Origin: Spirodela intermedia
Lineage: Eukaryota > Streptophyta > Magnoliopsida > Alismatales > Araceae
DNA length: 64,000 nt
Assembly (NCBI GenBank): GCA_902729315.2
Contig: LR746268.1
Span: 1,419,501-1,483,500 of the forward strand
Reading direction: 5' to 3'
Part shown: positions 11,563 through 22,699 of the stretch, piece after piece
How the letters are laid out: the number at the start of each line of letters is the position of its first letter
Position numbering within the stretch: position 1 is the stretch's first letter
The notes under the pieces: model-generated
Told to the model about the DNA's origin: nothing
Database searches by the model: none
The model's input: the letters and a program-made list of their open reading frames with translations, nothing else
Translations under genes and position numbers: made by a program

Positions 11563-13962
11563 TCAAAGATTTCCCCAATATTGAGTTTGGAGAGTGAACA
11601 TAAAAATCCCACCAGCAACAGAAACATTGAGGGATTCAAAGTTACCCGCCATTGGAATGTTGACGAGATCAGACCCATGCATGGCCTCCTGGGAGAGGCC
11701 TTGCCCTTCGCTGCCCAACACCAAGCAGAGAGGATCCTCTGCCAAAGAGTCTGCCAGTTCCTGAGACAGGGTATGAGAAACTTTTCCTCTGTAGTTTGCA
11801 TTAATATCTTCTGGATGGGCGGCAAGCATCTTCATTCGGAATTCAGTCTTCAGAACCTCCAGATGAACCCAGTCCCCAGATATGATGGGCAGCTGGAAGG
11901 AGGCCCCCCGAGCTGCTCGGAGAGCCTTCTCATTGAAGGGATCACAACATCCGGGAAGAAGAAAGACACCATCCTGTTGGCAGAGAAATCGACCAGTGTT
12001 CCCACAAGAAGATAGAAAAAAGGAGAATCAGAGTTCGTCGATGGTCCAGGCTAGCCAGAAGCCCAGCCCAAACCCTTTGTCTATGAGGCGAATCCTATAA
12101 TAAACCCTTTGTCAAAATGCTCCTAAAAGGCAATGATATTGGCTATTGTAATGAACAAAGCGAGTCCTACTAGTGATTCAGATTCGATATTCTTAGATTT
12201 CGAGTGACTACTGTGACCACTTGTGTCAATTCCTGGAAGGAAATTTCAAGGAGAAGAAAAAACATCAGGACAACTGGAATTAAATGGAAATTGTTTCCAT
12301 TTTGTTAATATGAAAATTTTATTCACGAAAACTATTCGACACCAGGATTCATAATCACGCCACTAGAATGACATTAAGATGTCTGTTTCTGCATCCCAAA
12401 GAAACGCATGAAGATGGACGAGGAAGAAATATCCCAGCATAATTGTTTTCCCTGGTTAAAACAAAAAAAATTCAAAGCATGGTTTCTGCGTGGTAAACAG
12501 AGAAGCTTCCCTTTTATTCTGAAAATTTTGATTTTTTTTTCTCAAAGAGAGATTTATGTTGTTGTCTCTGCCATTCTAACGGTGTGTTTGGAGTAAGTTA
12601 AATCAACATTATGAAAAATGATGCCTAAAGATGCCCTTCTCTTCTGGGAAATTAACCTATGCGGAAGAATTACAGCTAGAAGGCGAAGTAAAGACCAAAC
12701 TCTTGGGCAAACCTACCCATCTGAAAGCCATAGCTGACCTCAGCAATGTCCCAATATTTCCTGGATCCTGCATTGAAAACGAACAAATGATGAGAGCATA
12801 CGGGAAATGATGCAAAACCATCAAATATTTTTCAAGAAAGAATAATACTCTCAGATTGATGAAGACAGATAATAGATGAACCGATGTGAAAGGTTTCATA
12901 AACTACCATAACAATGTATAGGAAATAAAACGTTTTTTTATTTTATTTTCCATCCAGAATTCATGTCCCAAATTTCTAGAAATCGGAAGAAGATCAGAGG
13001 AAATGTTTGTGAATTTCCATGAGCAGGTTTCCATATATTACCATAGAATTTTTAACCGGATGCATCTCTTAAATGAATCATAGAAAAAGAATACTCGTAT
13101 ATAAATAAATCATAGCAAAGAAACAGGAAGAAAAATCCCCGTAAATTTACTGGAGTTGAGAATTTTATTTCAGAAAATTTTCAAAATTCTTGTGAAAAGA
13201 GAACCCGGGGGAGGACCTGAATTCCATCGAGGACCAGAAGGCGGCGAGGCGGAGAAGAGAACCAGCTACTGCAACCCGCTGCCTCCCTCGGCCTGCCTCC
13301 CACATCGTGAAAGCTGGAGGGGATCTTCATTACGGCGACCGCCTCGGTGGAATCCGTTGACTGAAGCCCCGTGAGCTTCTTCATCACCATGGAGCTCACT
13401 CGCACAACCCGGGCCCCTGCAGAAGAAGAATCACCGCTGCCGCCATTGATGCCGAGCTCGCCGAGGAGGACCGGTGAGGCTGACGACGATGCCTCTGGCA
13501 CGTCCAACAAGAGCAAGGAATTAATCAACGGCCCCTCCTCCGATCCGCCTCGGCGATCAGTTTCTCTCCACGCGATCTCCCTACAGTGGATGCCAATGGA
13601 TGAGGCAAAGAAGCCACGGAGCCAACCAGTCGACGTGGGGAATCCGACGAGCACCTGATCGGCGTGAGGCCGACGACGACGGCCATCCCGCAGGAGCGGC
13701 GGTAGGAGGAGCTCTGACGGAGCTTGACGCAGTGCTTGACGAAGGGGTTGGAGGGGCTGGAGATAACGCCGGCGGTGGAGCCGGCGCCGGCGACGCGGGG
13801 CGGGGAGAGCTGCTCCTCATCCGCGTCAAACTCAACATTTCCTCCTCCTCCTCTGTTCCTTCCGGCGAGTCCCAGGCGATCGACGGCGGCTCGCCGGCGG
13901 TGGGTGGCGGCCGGCGAGGGGACAGAACAGAGGAAGGCGTGGTGTGGCGGCGATGAGAGCAT
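11563..13962 (-). CDS. SpoU/TrmH-family tRNA/rRNA 2'-O-methyltransferase
   Basis: The model has four exons: 13655-13962, 13217-13580, 12717-12767 and 11563-11973. All introns are GT/AG, the first only 74 nt, and the sum is 1134 nt (377 aa plus stop) in frame. Exon 1 gives a Ser/Pro/Arg-rich leader like a plastid or mitochondrial transit peptide, then SNPFVKHCVKLR, the start of the substrate-binding region. SPOUT motif 1 is DPGNIGTLLRSA (225-236), motif 2 is LGSEGQGLS (327-335) and motif 3 is NIPMAGNFESLNVSVA (346-361). These form the S-adenosylmethionine knot and dimer interface in this family. The family methylates ribose 2'-OH in tRNA or rRNA; the exact target is unknown here. The start at 13962 is preferred because the upstream in-frame ATG at 14085 lies within the promoter motif cluster. 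Long plus-strand frames over exon 4 are antisense shadows. Confidence 0.93.
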
Positions 13963-14029
13963 CTTTCCTGGTTTAACCCCGCAGCGGAAGCAGGAAGAGG
14001 AAGAATCACCCATAAACCAGAGATTTTCA

Positions 14030-14180
14030 CGGGCCCAATAATCCTTAATGGGCTCTAGCGTGGATTTATCAAGAAGAATGGCCAAGATATTATTAGTAGA
14101 GCTCTTAATGGGCCTATATACGGCCCAAAATCACTCCCCGACCTGCCCCGGTCTTGGGCCTAGAGAGTACATTGGGCTCA
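14030..14180 (-). promoter_or_regulatory. Site II (TGGGCY) cluster upstream of methyltransferase
   Basis: Six TGGGCC/TGGGCT motifs on one or other strand occur at about 14032-14037, 14049-14054, 14109-14114, 14122-14127, 14155-14160 and 14173-14178. In plants such site II elements are bound by TCP factors and are common in promoters of translation and organelle genes. That fits an RNA-modifying enzyme whose ATG is at 13962. The motifs are seen directly; the regulatory role is inferred. Confidence 0.55.
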
Positions 14181-14212
14181 GCCACTCCAATTCCATTACT
14201 CCATGATGAACA

Positions 14213-14217
14213 ATGGG

Positions 14218-14262
<45 letters not shown>

Positions 14263-14733
14263 GGAGAGAGGGAGAGAGGGAGAGAGGGAGAGAGGGAGAG
14301 AGAGAGAGAGGGAGAGAGGGAGAGAGGGAGAGAGCGAGAGAGGAAGAGAGGGAGAAAGGGAGAGAGGGAGAGAGCGAGAGAGGAGAGAGAGGGAGAAAGG
14401 GAGAGAGGGAGAGAGCGAGAGAGGAAGAGAGGGAGAGAGGGAGAAAGGAGAGAGGGAGAGAGCGAGAGAGGGAGAAAGGGAGAAAGGGAGAGAGGGAGAG
14501 AGCGAGAGAGAGAGAGAGAGGAAGAGAGGAAGAGAGGAAGAGAGGGAGAGAGGTAGAGAGGGAGAGAGAGAGAGGGAGAGAAGGAGAGAGCGAGAGAGGG
14601 AGAGAGGGAGAGGGAGAGAGAGAGAGAGGAAGAGAGGGAGAGACGGAGAGAGGGAGAGAGGGAGAGAGAGAGAGAGAGAGAGAGAGAAAGAAAGAAGGGG
14701 AGAGATAGAGAGAGTGTGAGAGAGTGTGAGAGG

Positions 14734-14764
<31 letters not shown>

Positions 14765-14789
14765 GGGGAGAGATAGAGAGAGTGTGAGA

Positions 14790-14826
<37 letters not shown>

Positions 14827-15097
14827 GGGGAGAGATAGAGAGAAGGAGAGACAGAAGAGACAGACAGAGAGGAAGAGAGGAAGAGAGGGAAAGAGAGAGA
14901 TAGAGAGAGAGAGAGGGAAAGGCAGAAAGAGAGAAGGGAAAGACAAAGAGAGATAAGGGATAGACAGAGAGATAAAGAGAGAAAGAGAGAGAAGGGATAG
15001 ACAGAGAGAGGGAAAGAGAGAAAGATAGATAGAGAGAGAGAGAGAAAGAGAGAGAGGGACAGAGAGAGAGTGAGGGAGAGATAGAAAGAGAGAGAGA
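14213..15097 (+). repeat. Giant GA-rich purine minisatellite
   Basis: For nearly 900 bp the plus strand is almost entirely A and G, built from AGAGAGGG-type 8-mers. A higher-order pattern is visible: AGCGAG recurs at 14333, 14373, 14414, 14461, 14501 and 14589, mostly 40-47 bp apart. In the second half a unit with GAGATAGAGAGAGTGTGAGAG recurs about 67 bp apart near 14700 and 14767. The right-hand part becomes less regular, with ACAGAGAGA interruptions. The frames of 117 to 325 residues it yields on both strands (Arg/Glu/Gly or Ser/Leu) are not genes. It separates the 3' end of the kinase gene from the methyltransferase promoter. Confidence 0.95.
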
Positions 15098-15396
15098 TGT
15101 TCAATCACTCAACGGAAAGCCCCACCTTCCATCTCACTAAGTTCGTATGTACATCCATACCTTTCTCTCTCTCTAACTCTTCACTTGGTCGTGAAAGGGG
15201 GAGGGGGTAACCGAGAACCGAAAAGAGCGAGTAAAATGAGGAGACGGCGAAGGATGATAAGACCACCCCATCCCCATCTTCCTCCTGTCAGCCCTATTTC
15301 ACTTGACAATTTTACAACGCAGTTTCTTCTTCTGAATCTGACTAGAACAGCCAGGAGGGCATTCAGAGATAGAGAGAGATACAGAGGCCGGGTTAC

Positions 15397-15433
<37 letters not shown>

Positions 15434-15580
15434 AGACTACGTGTTTAATACCGCCCAGTGGCTTGGATCCAGGTGGCGGGCAGCAGGCGAGGCCCTCCTC
15501 CCTCCGATGTGGCGTCCGAGGTGGCCGGCAAAATGAGAGGTGGTGGGCCCCACGACAGGGGAGACTGAGCCTTTTTCTAA
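15098..15580. other. Kinase 3' flank with GA microsatellite
   Basis: This holds the 3' untranslated region of the kinase gene (minus strand) and intergenic DNA. A second GA run is at 15399-15435. The GC-rich part at 15450-15560 has no recognised coding potential. The 87-residue plus-strand frame at 15185-15448 runs into the GA repeat and is not supported. Confidence 0.45.
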
Positions 15581-18500
15581 TTAATGGAGCTTGGCGAGGG
15601 AGCGGCTAGAGACGCCGTGGACGAGCTTGACGAAGCCCAGGAAGCTAAGCTTACCGTCGGTGTGCCGGATCCAGTCGTGCAGGACGGCGTGGACGGGCAC
15701 CGACGGGCTCAACCCCAGTTCCTGTGTCATCCACCATTTTTTCCACATCAGCGCAAAAATCATCGAAATAAATAAAATATAAAAACTAATAGGGGCTAAT
15801 TGATAATGTATTTTTAAGAATATTTCTGCTCACTGAAAATAATATTTACGCCCAAAGAAAATTTCCATGCCATAATAAAAAGCCCAAAACTCAATTTATT
15901 ATGAGCATACCCAGCAGACTAGACCTTATTGTTCTCGCAAAACCTTGAAAAACGGGCAAATAAATAAATAAATAAATAAATAAAATGAATGAGAGAGCGC
16001 GATCGAGTTGTACCGAGGCAAGTTCTTCGATGACGATAGCTCTATTGCCATCCTTCTCGAAGAGCTCGTAGGCGCATCGGGCATGCTGCTCCCATCGATC
16101 CAGACCTTCCAGCTGATGAATGCTCAGCGTCGCCGCACAGAACTCGTCAAAGTCCATCTTCCTGTACTGGAGGGCGCTCAGCTGAACCAGTTGCCCCCAC
16201 CCATTAAATCAGATATATTTCTTCTCCCAACATGGCATAAAATAATTATTAATCAGCAGAAAATGATATGCGCCGGGTGGGTACCGAGACGAGAAGATCG
16301 TTCACGCGTGATTCCTTCATCGCGTCCGTCGCGTTCTTGGTCAACACCTAGATGAGGAAAGAAGACGGTTAAGATCACAGAAATTCGATGTTGCCCTTCC
16401 GTGGATTCTGACGGGAGGGTACGAACCAGCTTTATGTTCTCGAGAGAGATGAACCCGCTTTTACTTGGCTCCAGGAGCGCGTACTGCTCTTCCATATAAA
16501 ATAACTCATTCACAGTCAACGTCTTCGACATGGCCTGTAGAGAGTCAACAAAGTCAACCCCCACAAAAAAAAAAGAGAAAATGCTCACGATTCATGCGTT
16601 TATGTGCATTTTATAATCTGCATCATCGGTCAAAGATTGAAAGAAGATTCCAAAAAAAAAAAAAAAAAAAAAAAAAAAGATTCGTAATACCCTCAGAGCA
16701 GCCTTGCGCAAGGGTGAAGATCTCATATATGCTTTCATGAGTTTGAAAAGAAGAACATCCAGTGGCACTTTTGTATCGTTATAGTTTCTAATCCAAGGAT
16801 GGCCTTGCAACAAGGAGGAAATAAAACCGGTGGTCTTGTCACCAAATAGGGGAAGAAAAGAAAGAAGAAAAAAGTCAAACGTGAAGACCAAGAAGAGGAC
16901 AACACTCACTGAGAGCCTGAGCCGCAGACATCCTTCTGCGAGGATCTTTACTCAACAAGCGCTTGACAAAATCCTTTGCCTCGAAAGAGAGAGACGGCCA
17001 AGGTGGCTCGTCGAAACTCGGATCGGCCTTCAACACAGCCCTAAAGATGCCTGACTCGGTGCGGGCCCAAAAGGGCCGACTCCCACACAAGAGAATGTAA
17101 GCAATGACTCCAACGCTCCATACGTCAGCTTCTGTTGTGTACGACCTGTGCAGAACCTCTGGGGCTACATAGTATGCACTACCAACAATGTCATTCAGCC
17201 TTTCATCTGCATTATAATGACGGCAGATCAGAGGCCGTCGTGTCATTCTCCCATGAATATATCTATCACACACATGAAAACTAGCTGATATAGAAACTGG
17301 TGAAGTTCTTAAACAAACCTGGCTTCACAAAATCTGATAAGCCAAAATCAATAGCCTTCAACACAGAGTTTTCATCTTTGGTTGTAAAAAGGAAATTCTG
17401 ATGAACAAAAAAAAAAAAAACTTAGATAGTGAATTTAAAAAATAATGTTTATGTTGAAGTTAAGAACATATGAATTAGTAAATGGGAAGAAAATGAAGTA
17501 AAATGGAAGAAATACACTAACAGTGGGAAATAAATATCCTGGAAAGACTATTCAACTTCAAGCGCCAATACAAATTTCTCATGGTTTTTCGCTAATTCGG
17601 ACAAGAAAACTTACTAACTGATAGTGAGAAGAATACTTTACGTTTATGAAGTAAAATCACTGGCATTTTACAGAAGAATAAGTGAATGCGATAGTGGGTG
17701 GAAATTTTGGAACATCAATCAATGCTCCAACCTTGATGGAAGTAAACAAAGTCTGTACATTGACTCCCGTTCCACGAATCATAAGATCTTCGGTACCATC
17801 TTGAACAAATTACAAAGTTTGTACATTGTTTTCCTTCTAATCATTCATTATTCATTAGATCAAACTCAGTTCCAAACATCGATTAACTGACTATATAGAT
17901 CTTGATAATGTTTAAACTCTGACAAATTTGAGGAGGAAAGTGAGGAGGTATGTGTACTTAAAGTATATTAGAGGAAAGTGAAAATAAATAAGATGAAATA
18001 GAAGGGAATTGATGACACACTACGAGGGGAGAAATGCAGACCCACACAACTGCTACTGAAAAACAAATGTAAGTTCTTTCTACCTTGTACTTTCTACTTT
18101 TAATACCGTTTCAGTTTTACGTCTTTCCCTTTCCAAATGTCACCATTGCAGATCAGGATATGAAGCTGAAAACTTCACGTTCACAACTGTCACTAAGAGA
18201 CACTAACTGGGAGATCACTTGAACACGATGTTCAATGAGCAATTAGAAAACTCCTCTGATGTACAGAAATATGTAGTAACAACAATAAACATTTCGTCAA
18301 TGTTTTACAGAAAATAAAAAATATAAGATTACAGTCATAATCACTATCTCTATACAAATGTTAGCCCAGTTGTATAGATACTTGTCACTGGTGCATTGAA
18401 AACGTAGATGCTGGACGATTTTATCACTAGCCTAATTCTGACCGATGCAAATCTGAAATCACAGATCAACTGGAAATGGAGAATCATATTAACGGTGAAA

Positions 18501-21405
18501 TAGCAATGATGAAAGTCGATTTTTTATTTCTATCTAAGAAGATGAAAGACTTTCGCCCTGATTTTATTTCAACTGAAAAAAACTATAACAAATGAGTTAT
18601 AACAGGATTCTCCGCTGCTATGAATGATTAAATGTCCATAAAAGTACTTCAGTGGAAGCAGAGCCAGATAATGAAAAGCATAAGAAATTGAAGATGACAC
18701 AGTATACACTACCTCAGGTTTGAGATCCCTGTGAACCACACCCTGAAGATGGCAAAAAGCAACAACACTTAGTATTTGTACCATTACTGCCTTTGCATCA
18801 TCTTCGGAATATTTTCCACCCCTGGAAAAAAAAATGCAAGTCAAGTCATAAAAAAAATTCGATTTATAGTGAAGTTGCATACTAAACAGGGAGAAAGGCA
18901 CCTTGAAAGTATTCTATCTAATAGCTCTCCTCCTTCACATAACCTGAAAGATAAGTTCCGTAATCCATCAGGTCAAGAAAATGCACTCAAACAGAAAGTG
19001 ATGCATTAATAAATGGTGATCAAATGAGGTCCCATTCACCGGAAAGGAAAAATGATTAATGAAGAAAAAAGAGAGAAAGGCACAACTACTTGGAGAACCG
19101 ACTATATCTGATTCATAAAAAAAGAATGGATAAAAACATGAGAATATAATTTTCACCAAATACCCTAAGCTAACCACTTTTGATTAACTGGAATATTAGA
19201 AGTCATAACATCACACAAGAATGCATAACCCATAAAATGATCATGTACACTTCGGTCTCTTTATTATTCTCTTAGTAAATACAAACAAACATTTGTAAAA
19301 ATAGAATAACACAGAATCTAAGCAGACCTAAACCTTGGATAGTGAGTACCATGACCAAATAGTTTGTTTCTTATTCAACAGTATTAATAAAGAAATTTAC
19401 ATGGACATTGGTAAGGCCTCAGGCAGTCGGATGAAAAAAAAAAAATCCGGTGCAGATGGGCTAAATTTTAAGAAATGATGCAGGATCAAAATCATGTTTC
19501 ACATGAACAGTTTCACATGAGTAGCTTAAATTATTGGCAAACCAAGACAAAGTTTCAGGTGGTTTAAGGATTAAGTTTTAATGTAAGCAACCAGCTCTGT
19601 CAGTTAACACTGATTACAGTGATGTGTTATTCCAATGTTGTTGACGCCTAGAACATGGAACCTTCAAGGGACTACCCTTATATGATCCATGAGCATGAAC
19701 GGTTCATGAAAATATGTACATGACAAACCGCACGTAGGTTGCATCAACTTTTTAATCAGGAGCAATGTACTAGGCAGAAAACTCACTCCATCACTATATA
19801 GACATTCTCGTCATCTTCATATGCATCATAAAACTGGACTAAATTGGCATGTCCCGTCAAAGCCTTCAAAATCTTCACTTCTCTTCTGACATCTTCTATT
19901 GCTATTGCTGTGGTCATCTGTCACAAAATGTAACTGAGAAACCAAAGGCAAGATAATCAAAGAATATAAATGAAACAAACAGAGGGCAAAATAAAATTTC
20001 AGAAGATTACAAGCAGCTGCTATTGGACAATAAATTCAGCATGACATCTGGACTTCTGGTGCAAGGGACAGTAGAGAATGCAAGGTTAGGGAGCAGAAAC
20101 TGCAGATTTTATAGTTCACGCGAGAAATCTTTAACAATAGTAGGATGAGGACATATTTTTAAACCGAAAACAATTAAATTTCATCCTAATTCAAACACGT
20201 TCCTATGCTTAAATATATTGCTTCGGTAGAAAATAAATCTTATCTACAGATGTGAGGAAAACCTAAAATAATAATACATAAAATTATCCACATAATGCGA
20301 TAAAAAAAATCAATGAGGATGAAAATTTTGAAAGACGTACTTTAACATGAATCAAGACATTCGGAAGCCTTTAGAATGACACACGAAGCATGGATTCAGC
20401 CAACCCCCAAAAATATGGTATAACATTTACATAAAGTTGAATAGATGTCCAAAAATTCATTTTGGATGACACAGAATTGACAGAAAGCTAAATTTGAAGG
20501 CTAAAGTCAATGAGGAAAACCACTGATAATAATTAAGTTGGTGAAAACGTTAAGAGGAAGTTATTCCAGAAATTGCTACAGCACCATCATGAAAATGCAG
20601 CTAATTTTAAATTTTCTACTAAACACAGGGAGATGAAATTGACCGGTGTTTTACAGATGAAAAGTTTTAAAAAAAAGATCAATCAATGACTGGTTTGTCA
20701 ACAGACGGATAAATAAGAATTTTACGAATTGTATGCTGAACAAGACACTCGCAACAGAAGATGGAGATAACAGTAATGTAAGTTCCATTTTTACACCTTT
20801 GCCTTGGGGATGACCTTCACAGCTACTTGTTGTCCCTTGAGCTCTCCCTTCTTGAATCGGGCGGAGCACGTGTAACCGAAGTGCCCCCTCCCCACCTCCT
20901 CCCCAAGCTCGTAGTTACTCGAAAAGTGCTTGGAGAACCCGAAGCGCTTGTCCAGTCCAGCACCAGTTCCTCCTGTATCGCCATCCTCCGGTATGGAAGC
21001 CCCATTAGGTTTCACCGATCCTTGCCGCCGAGCTAGCACAGCCCGAATGTGCTTAGCCGGCGAAGGCGGGGGGAACGGCCTCTTGAAGAACCTCCTCGGA
21101 GTGGTGGCATTCGATCCCCCGCCGGCGGGAGACTTCTTAAAGAGGCTGTGGGCGGGACTGGGGCTGTAGAACGGGAAGAAAGGGGAGGCCCACGGCTTGG
21201 TCAACCCCTTCTCCTCCTCCTCCGCCTTCTGCTCCTGCTCCTCCTCTCCCTTATCTTGCTGCGGCTGATCCCTCCCTCCTCCGCTCTTATTACCCCGAGG
21301 TGAGGGAGAAGGCAGGCGCGCCGGAGAAGGGCTGCTGCGGCCATTCTGCAGATTTGCCTCCCGCGGAGGACTATTGGTAGTGAGCTTGCTTCCACAGAGC
21401 CCCAT
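15581..21405 (-). CDS. CRK: CDPK-related protein kinase (CRK), 619 aa
   Basis: The model has eleven exons: 20797-21405, 19787-19917, 18902-18943, 18713-18821, 17319-17397, 16920-17216, 16691-16803, 16427-16534, 16285-16347, 16014-16181 and 15581-15721. The sum is 1860 nt in frame with GT/AG introns. The protein begins MGLCGSK, an N-myristoylation plus palmitoylation signal for membrane anchoring. A Pro/Ser-rich variable region with an acidic-Gln stretch follows. Kinase landmarks are GRGHFG (172-177), Lys197 in VAVK, HRDLKPEN (291-298), DFG (314-316) and APE (338-340), so it should be active. The C-terminal part (about 461-619) has EF-hand-like folds such as [17 protein letters not shown] and [15 protein letters not shown]. 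These lack the acidic ligands for calcium, which is usual for CRKs and unlike true CDPKs. CRKs phosphorylate Ser/Thr and many bind calmodulin. Other frames across the exons are shadows. Confidence 0.96.
15958..15985 (+). repeat. (AAAT)n microsatellite in kinase intron 10
   Basis: About seven AAAT units lie in the last intron (15722-16013), close to the donor of exon 10. Confidence 0.85.
16652..16678 (+). repeat. 27-base A tract in kinase intron 7
   Basis: An uninterrupted run of 27 A on the plus strand (poly-T in the transcript strand) lies just downstream of the exon 7 donor, in the 156-nt intron 16535-16690. Its length may be uncertain in the assembly. Confidence 0.9.
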
Positions 21406-22330
21406 TCTCCCTTCCCACCCACCCTCCTGGTCCCCGAAGCCCTGACGAGAACAGAGAGAAGAGGGTCGTGTAGTGCAGATCCGGAAACCCTAGAAGGTGC
21501 ACTTCACGCCATCTCCTCCCTCACCTGCCCCACCCCCCACCCTCTCCCCCCCTCCTTCTGCCACCACTTGAACCAGTTGGATCCTCCGATTCCAACAGCG
21601 GAAGAGAGAGAAAGAGAGAGAGAGAGAGAGTGAGAGAGAGAGTGAACGAGAGAGAGAGAGAGAGAACGGTGTTGTGGGAATCGGACGGGGATAGAGAGAG
21701 AAGAATTATGGTCAGAGGGGGAAAGGCGTAGGGTGCGCCTTTTACTGCGCTCAAAAGAAGAGAGAAGAGAGAGAGAAAGAGAGAGGAGAGTCTTCGTATT
21801 CCGAGACGTGGTGACCAAGTACTCGCTGGCAGTGTCACGTCTTAGGATGGACGGTCAAGATTGCTTTAGGCTATAAGGTGTAACTGAGCTAAAACTGTCC
21901 CGCGGATCAGCAATCGTACGGCCCGTTTTTTGCCGTTTCAGGCCCGAATTAAATGCGCTGTCGGGAGAGTGCGGGAGGACTCGTGAGATACATTCAATTT
22001 AATCGTTCTTGGCCCCACATCGATCTCGTTTTCGAGACAATGAGTGTTTCAGCGATCAAGGAGCCGACACGAAGGATAACCATCCTACTTATTCTACCCC
22101 GCCGTTCTATCAGAACGAAAATCTGCCCCACTTCTAAGTGTCGCGTCCAGATGCGCCGCCCGATTTGGGATCCCTCTTGAACTGACGGAGGTGCGTTCAC
22201 CTAATTGAGCCCTGAATGATCTGGACCGTCCAATCCGATCTACTACCAGGTGGACGCCCACGTCGTTCGCAGCCACGTCAGACGGAGTATGAATGGAGGG
22301 CCCCGATCATTCGAGCTGTCATGGGGGAAC
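21406..22330 (-). promoter_or_regulatory. Kinase leader and promoter with CT microsatellite
   Basis: Upstream of the kinase ATG (21405) the minus strand carries two CT repeats, at about 21604-21665 and 21770-21787. CT-rich leaders are common in plant genes. The segment to about 22330 has higher GC than the flank, includes GGCCCG and GGCCCC motifs, and probably holds the promoter. No TATA box was firmly assigned. Frames here (21504-21838 minus, 21953-22276 both strands) have no family resemblance. Confidence 0.5.
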
Positions 22331-22375
22331 GCCAGCCAGGAAATTGGACCAATGGGCAAGGTAAATTAGCTGTTT

Positions 22376-22670
22376 TGCGTTGACCTTTAGAACATTAGCT
22401 CCTTATTTGAGTCAAAACATTATAATTAATAGGTGAATAGACTTCAAAAATTAACTACTAATATGGGAAAAAAGTAACAACATCAGAACTAATGAAGAAC
22501 ATTACCTTCCCATTTGCGTCAAACTATTATAACTGATAGGTGAGTTGACTTCAAAACTTAACTACTAATACGGGAAAAAGGTAACAACATTAGAAGTAAT
22601 GAAGCGTTGACCTTTAGAGCATTAGCTTTTCATTTTAGTCAAAATGTTAGAACTAACAAGTGAGTTTAGA
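22376..22670 (+). repeat. Three imperfect tandem copies of about 110-120 bp
   Basis: A unit starting GCGTTGACCTTTAGA and containing AACTACTAATA-GGGAAAAA-GTAACAACAT then GAA-TAATGAAG occurs near 22377. It recurs near 22495 with a changed start, and a partial third copy (GCGTTGACCTTTAGAGCATT) lies near 22604. Divergence is moderate. It contains TTGAC, the W-box core, in each full unit start. Origin unknown. Confidence 0.75.
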
Positions 22671-22699
22671 ATTCTAAGAGACATCTCATGGGGTCGATT

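Noticed and set aside
11473-12015. 180-residue plus-strand open frame
   Set aside because: It is antisense to exon 4 of the methyltransferase, whose minus-strand reading has clear family motifs.
14131-15108. Open frames of 117-325 residues (Ser/Leu-rich on minus, Arg/Glu/Gly-rich on plus) across the GA tract
   Set aside because: Every frame of a two-base repeat is open. The composition is the repeat itself, with no domain.
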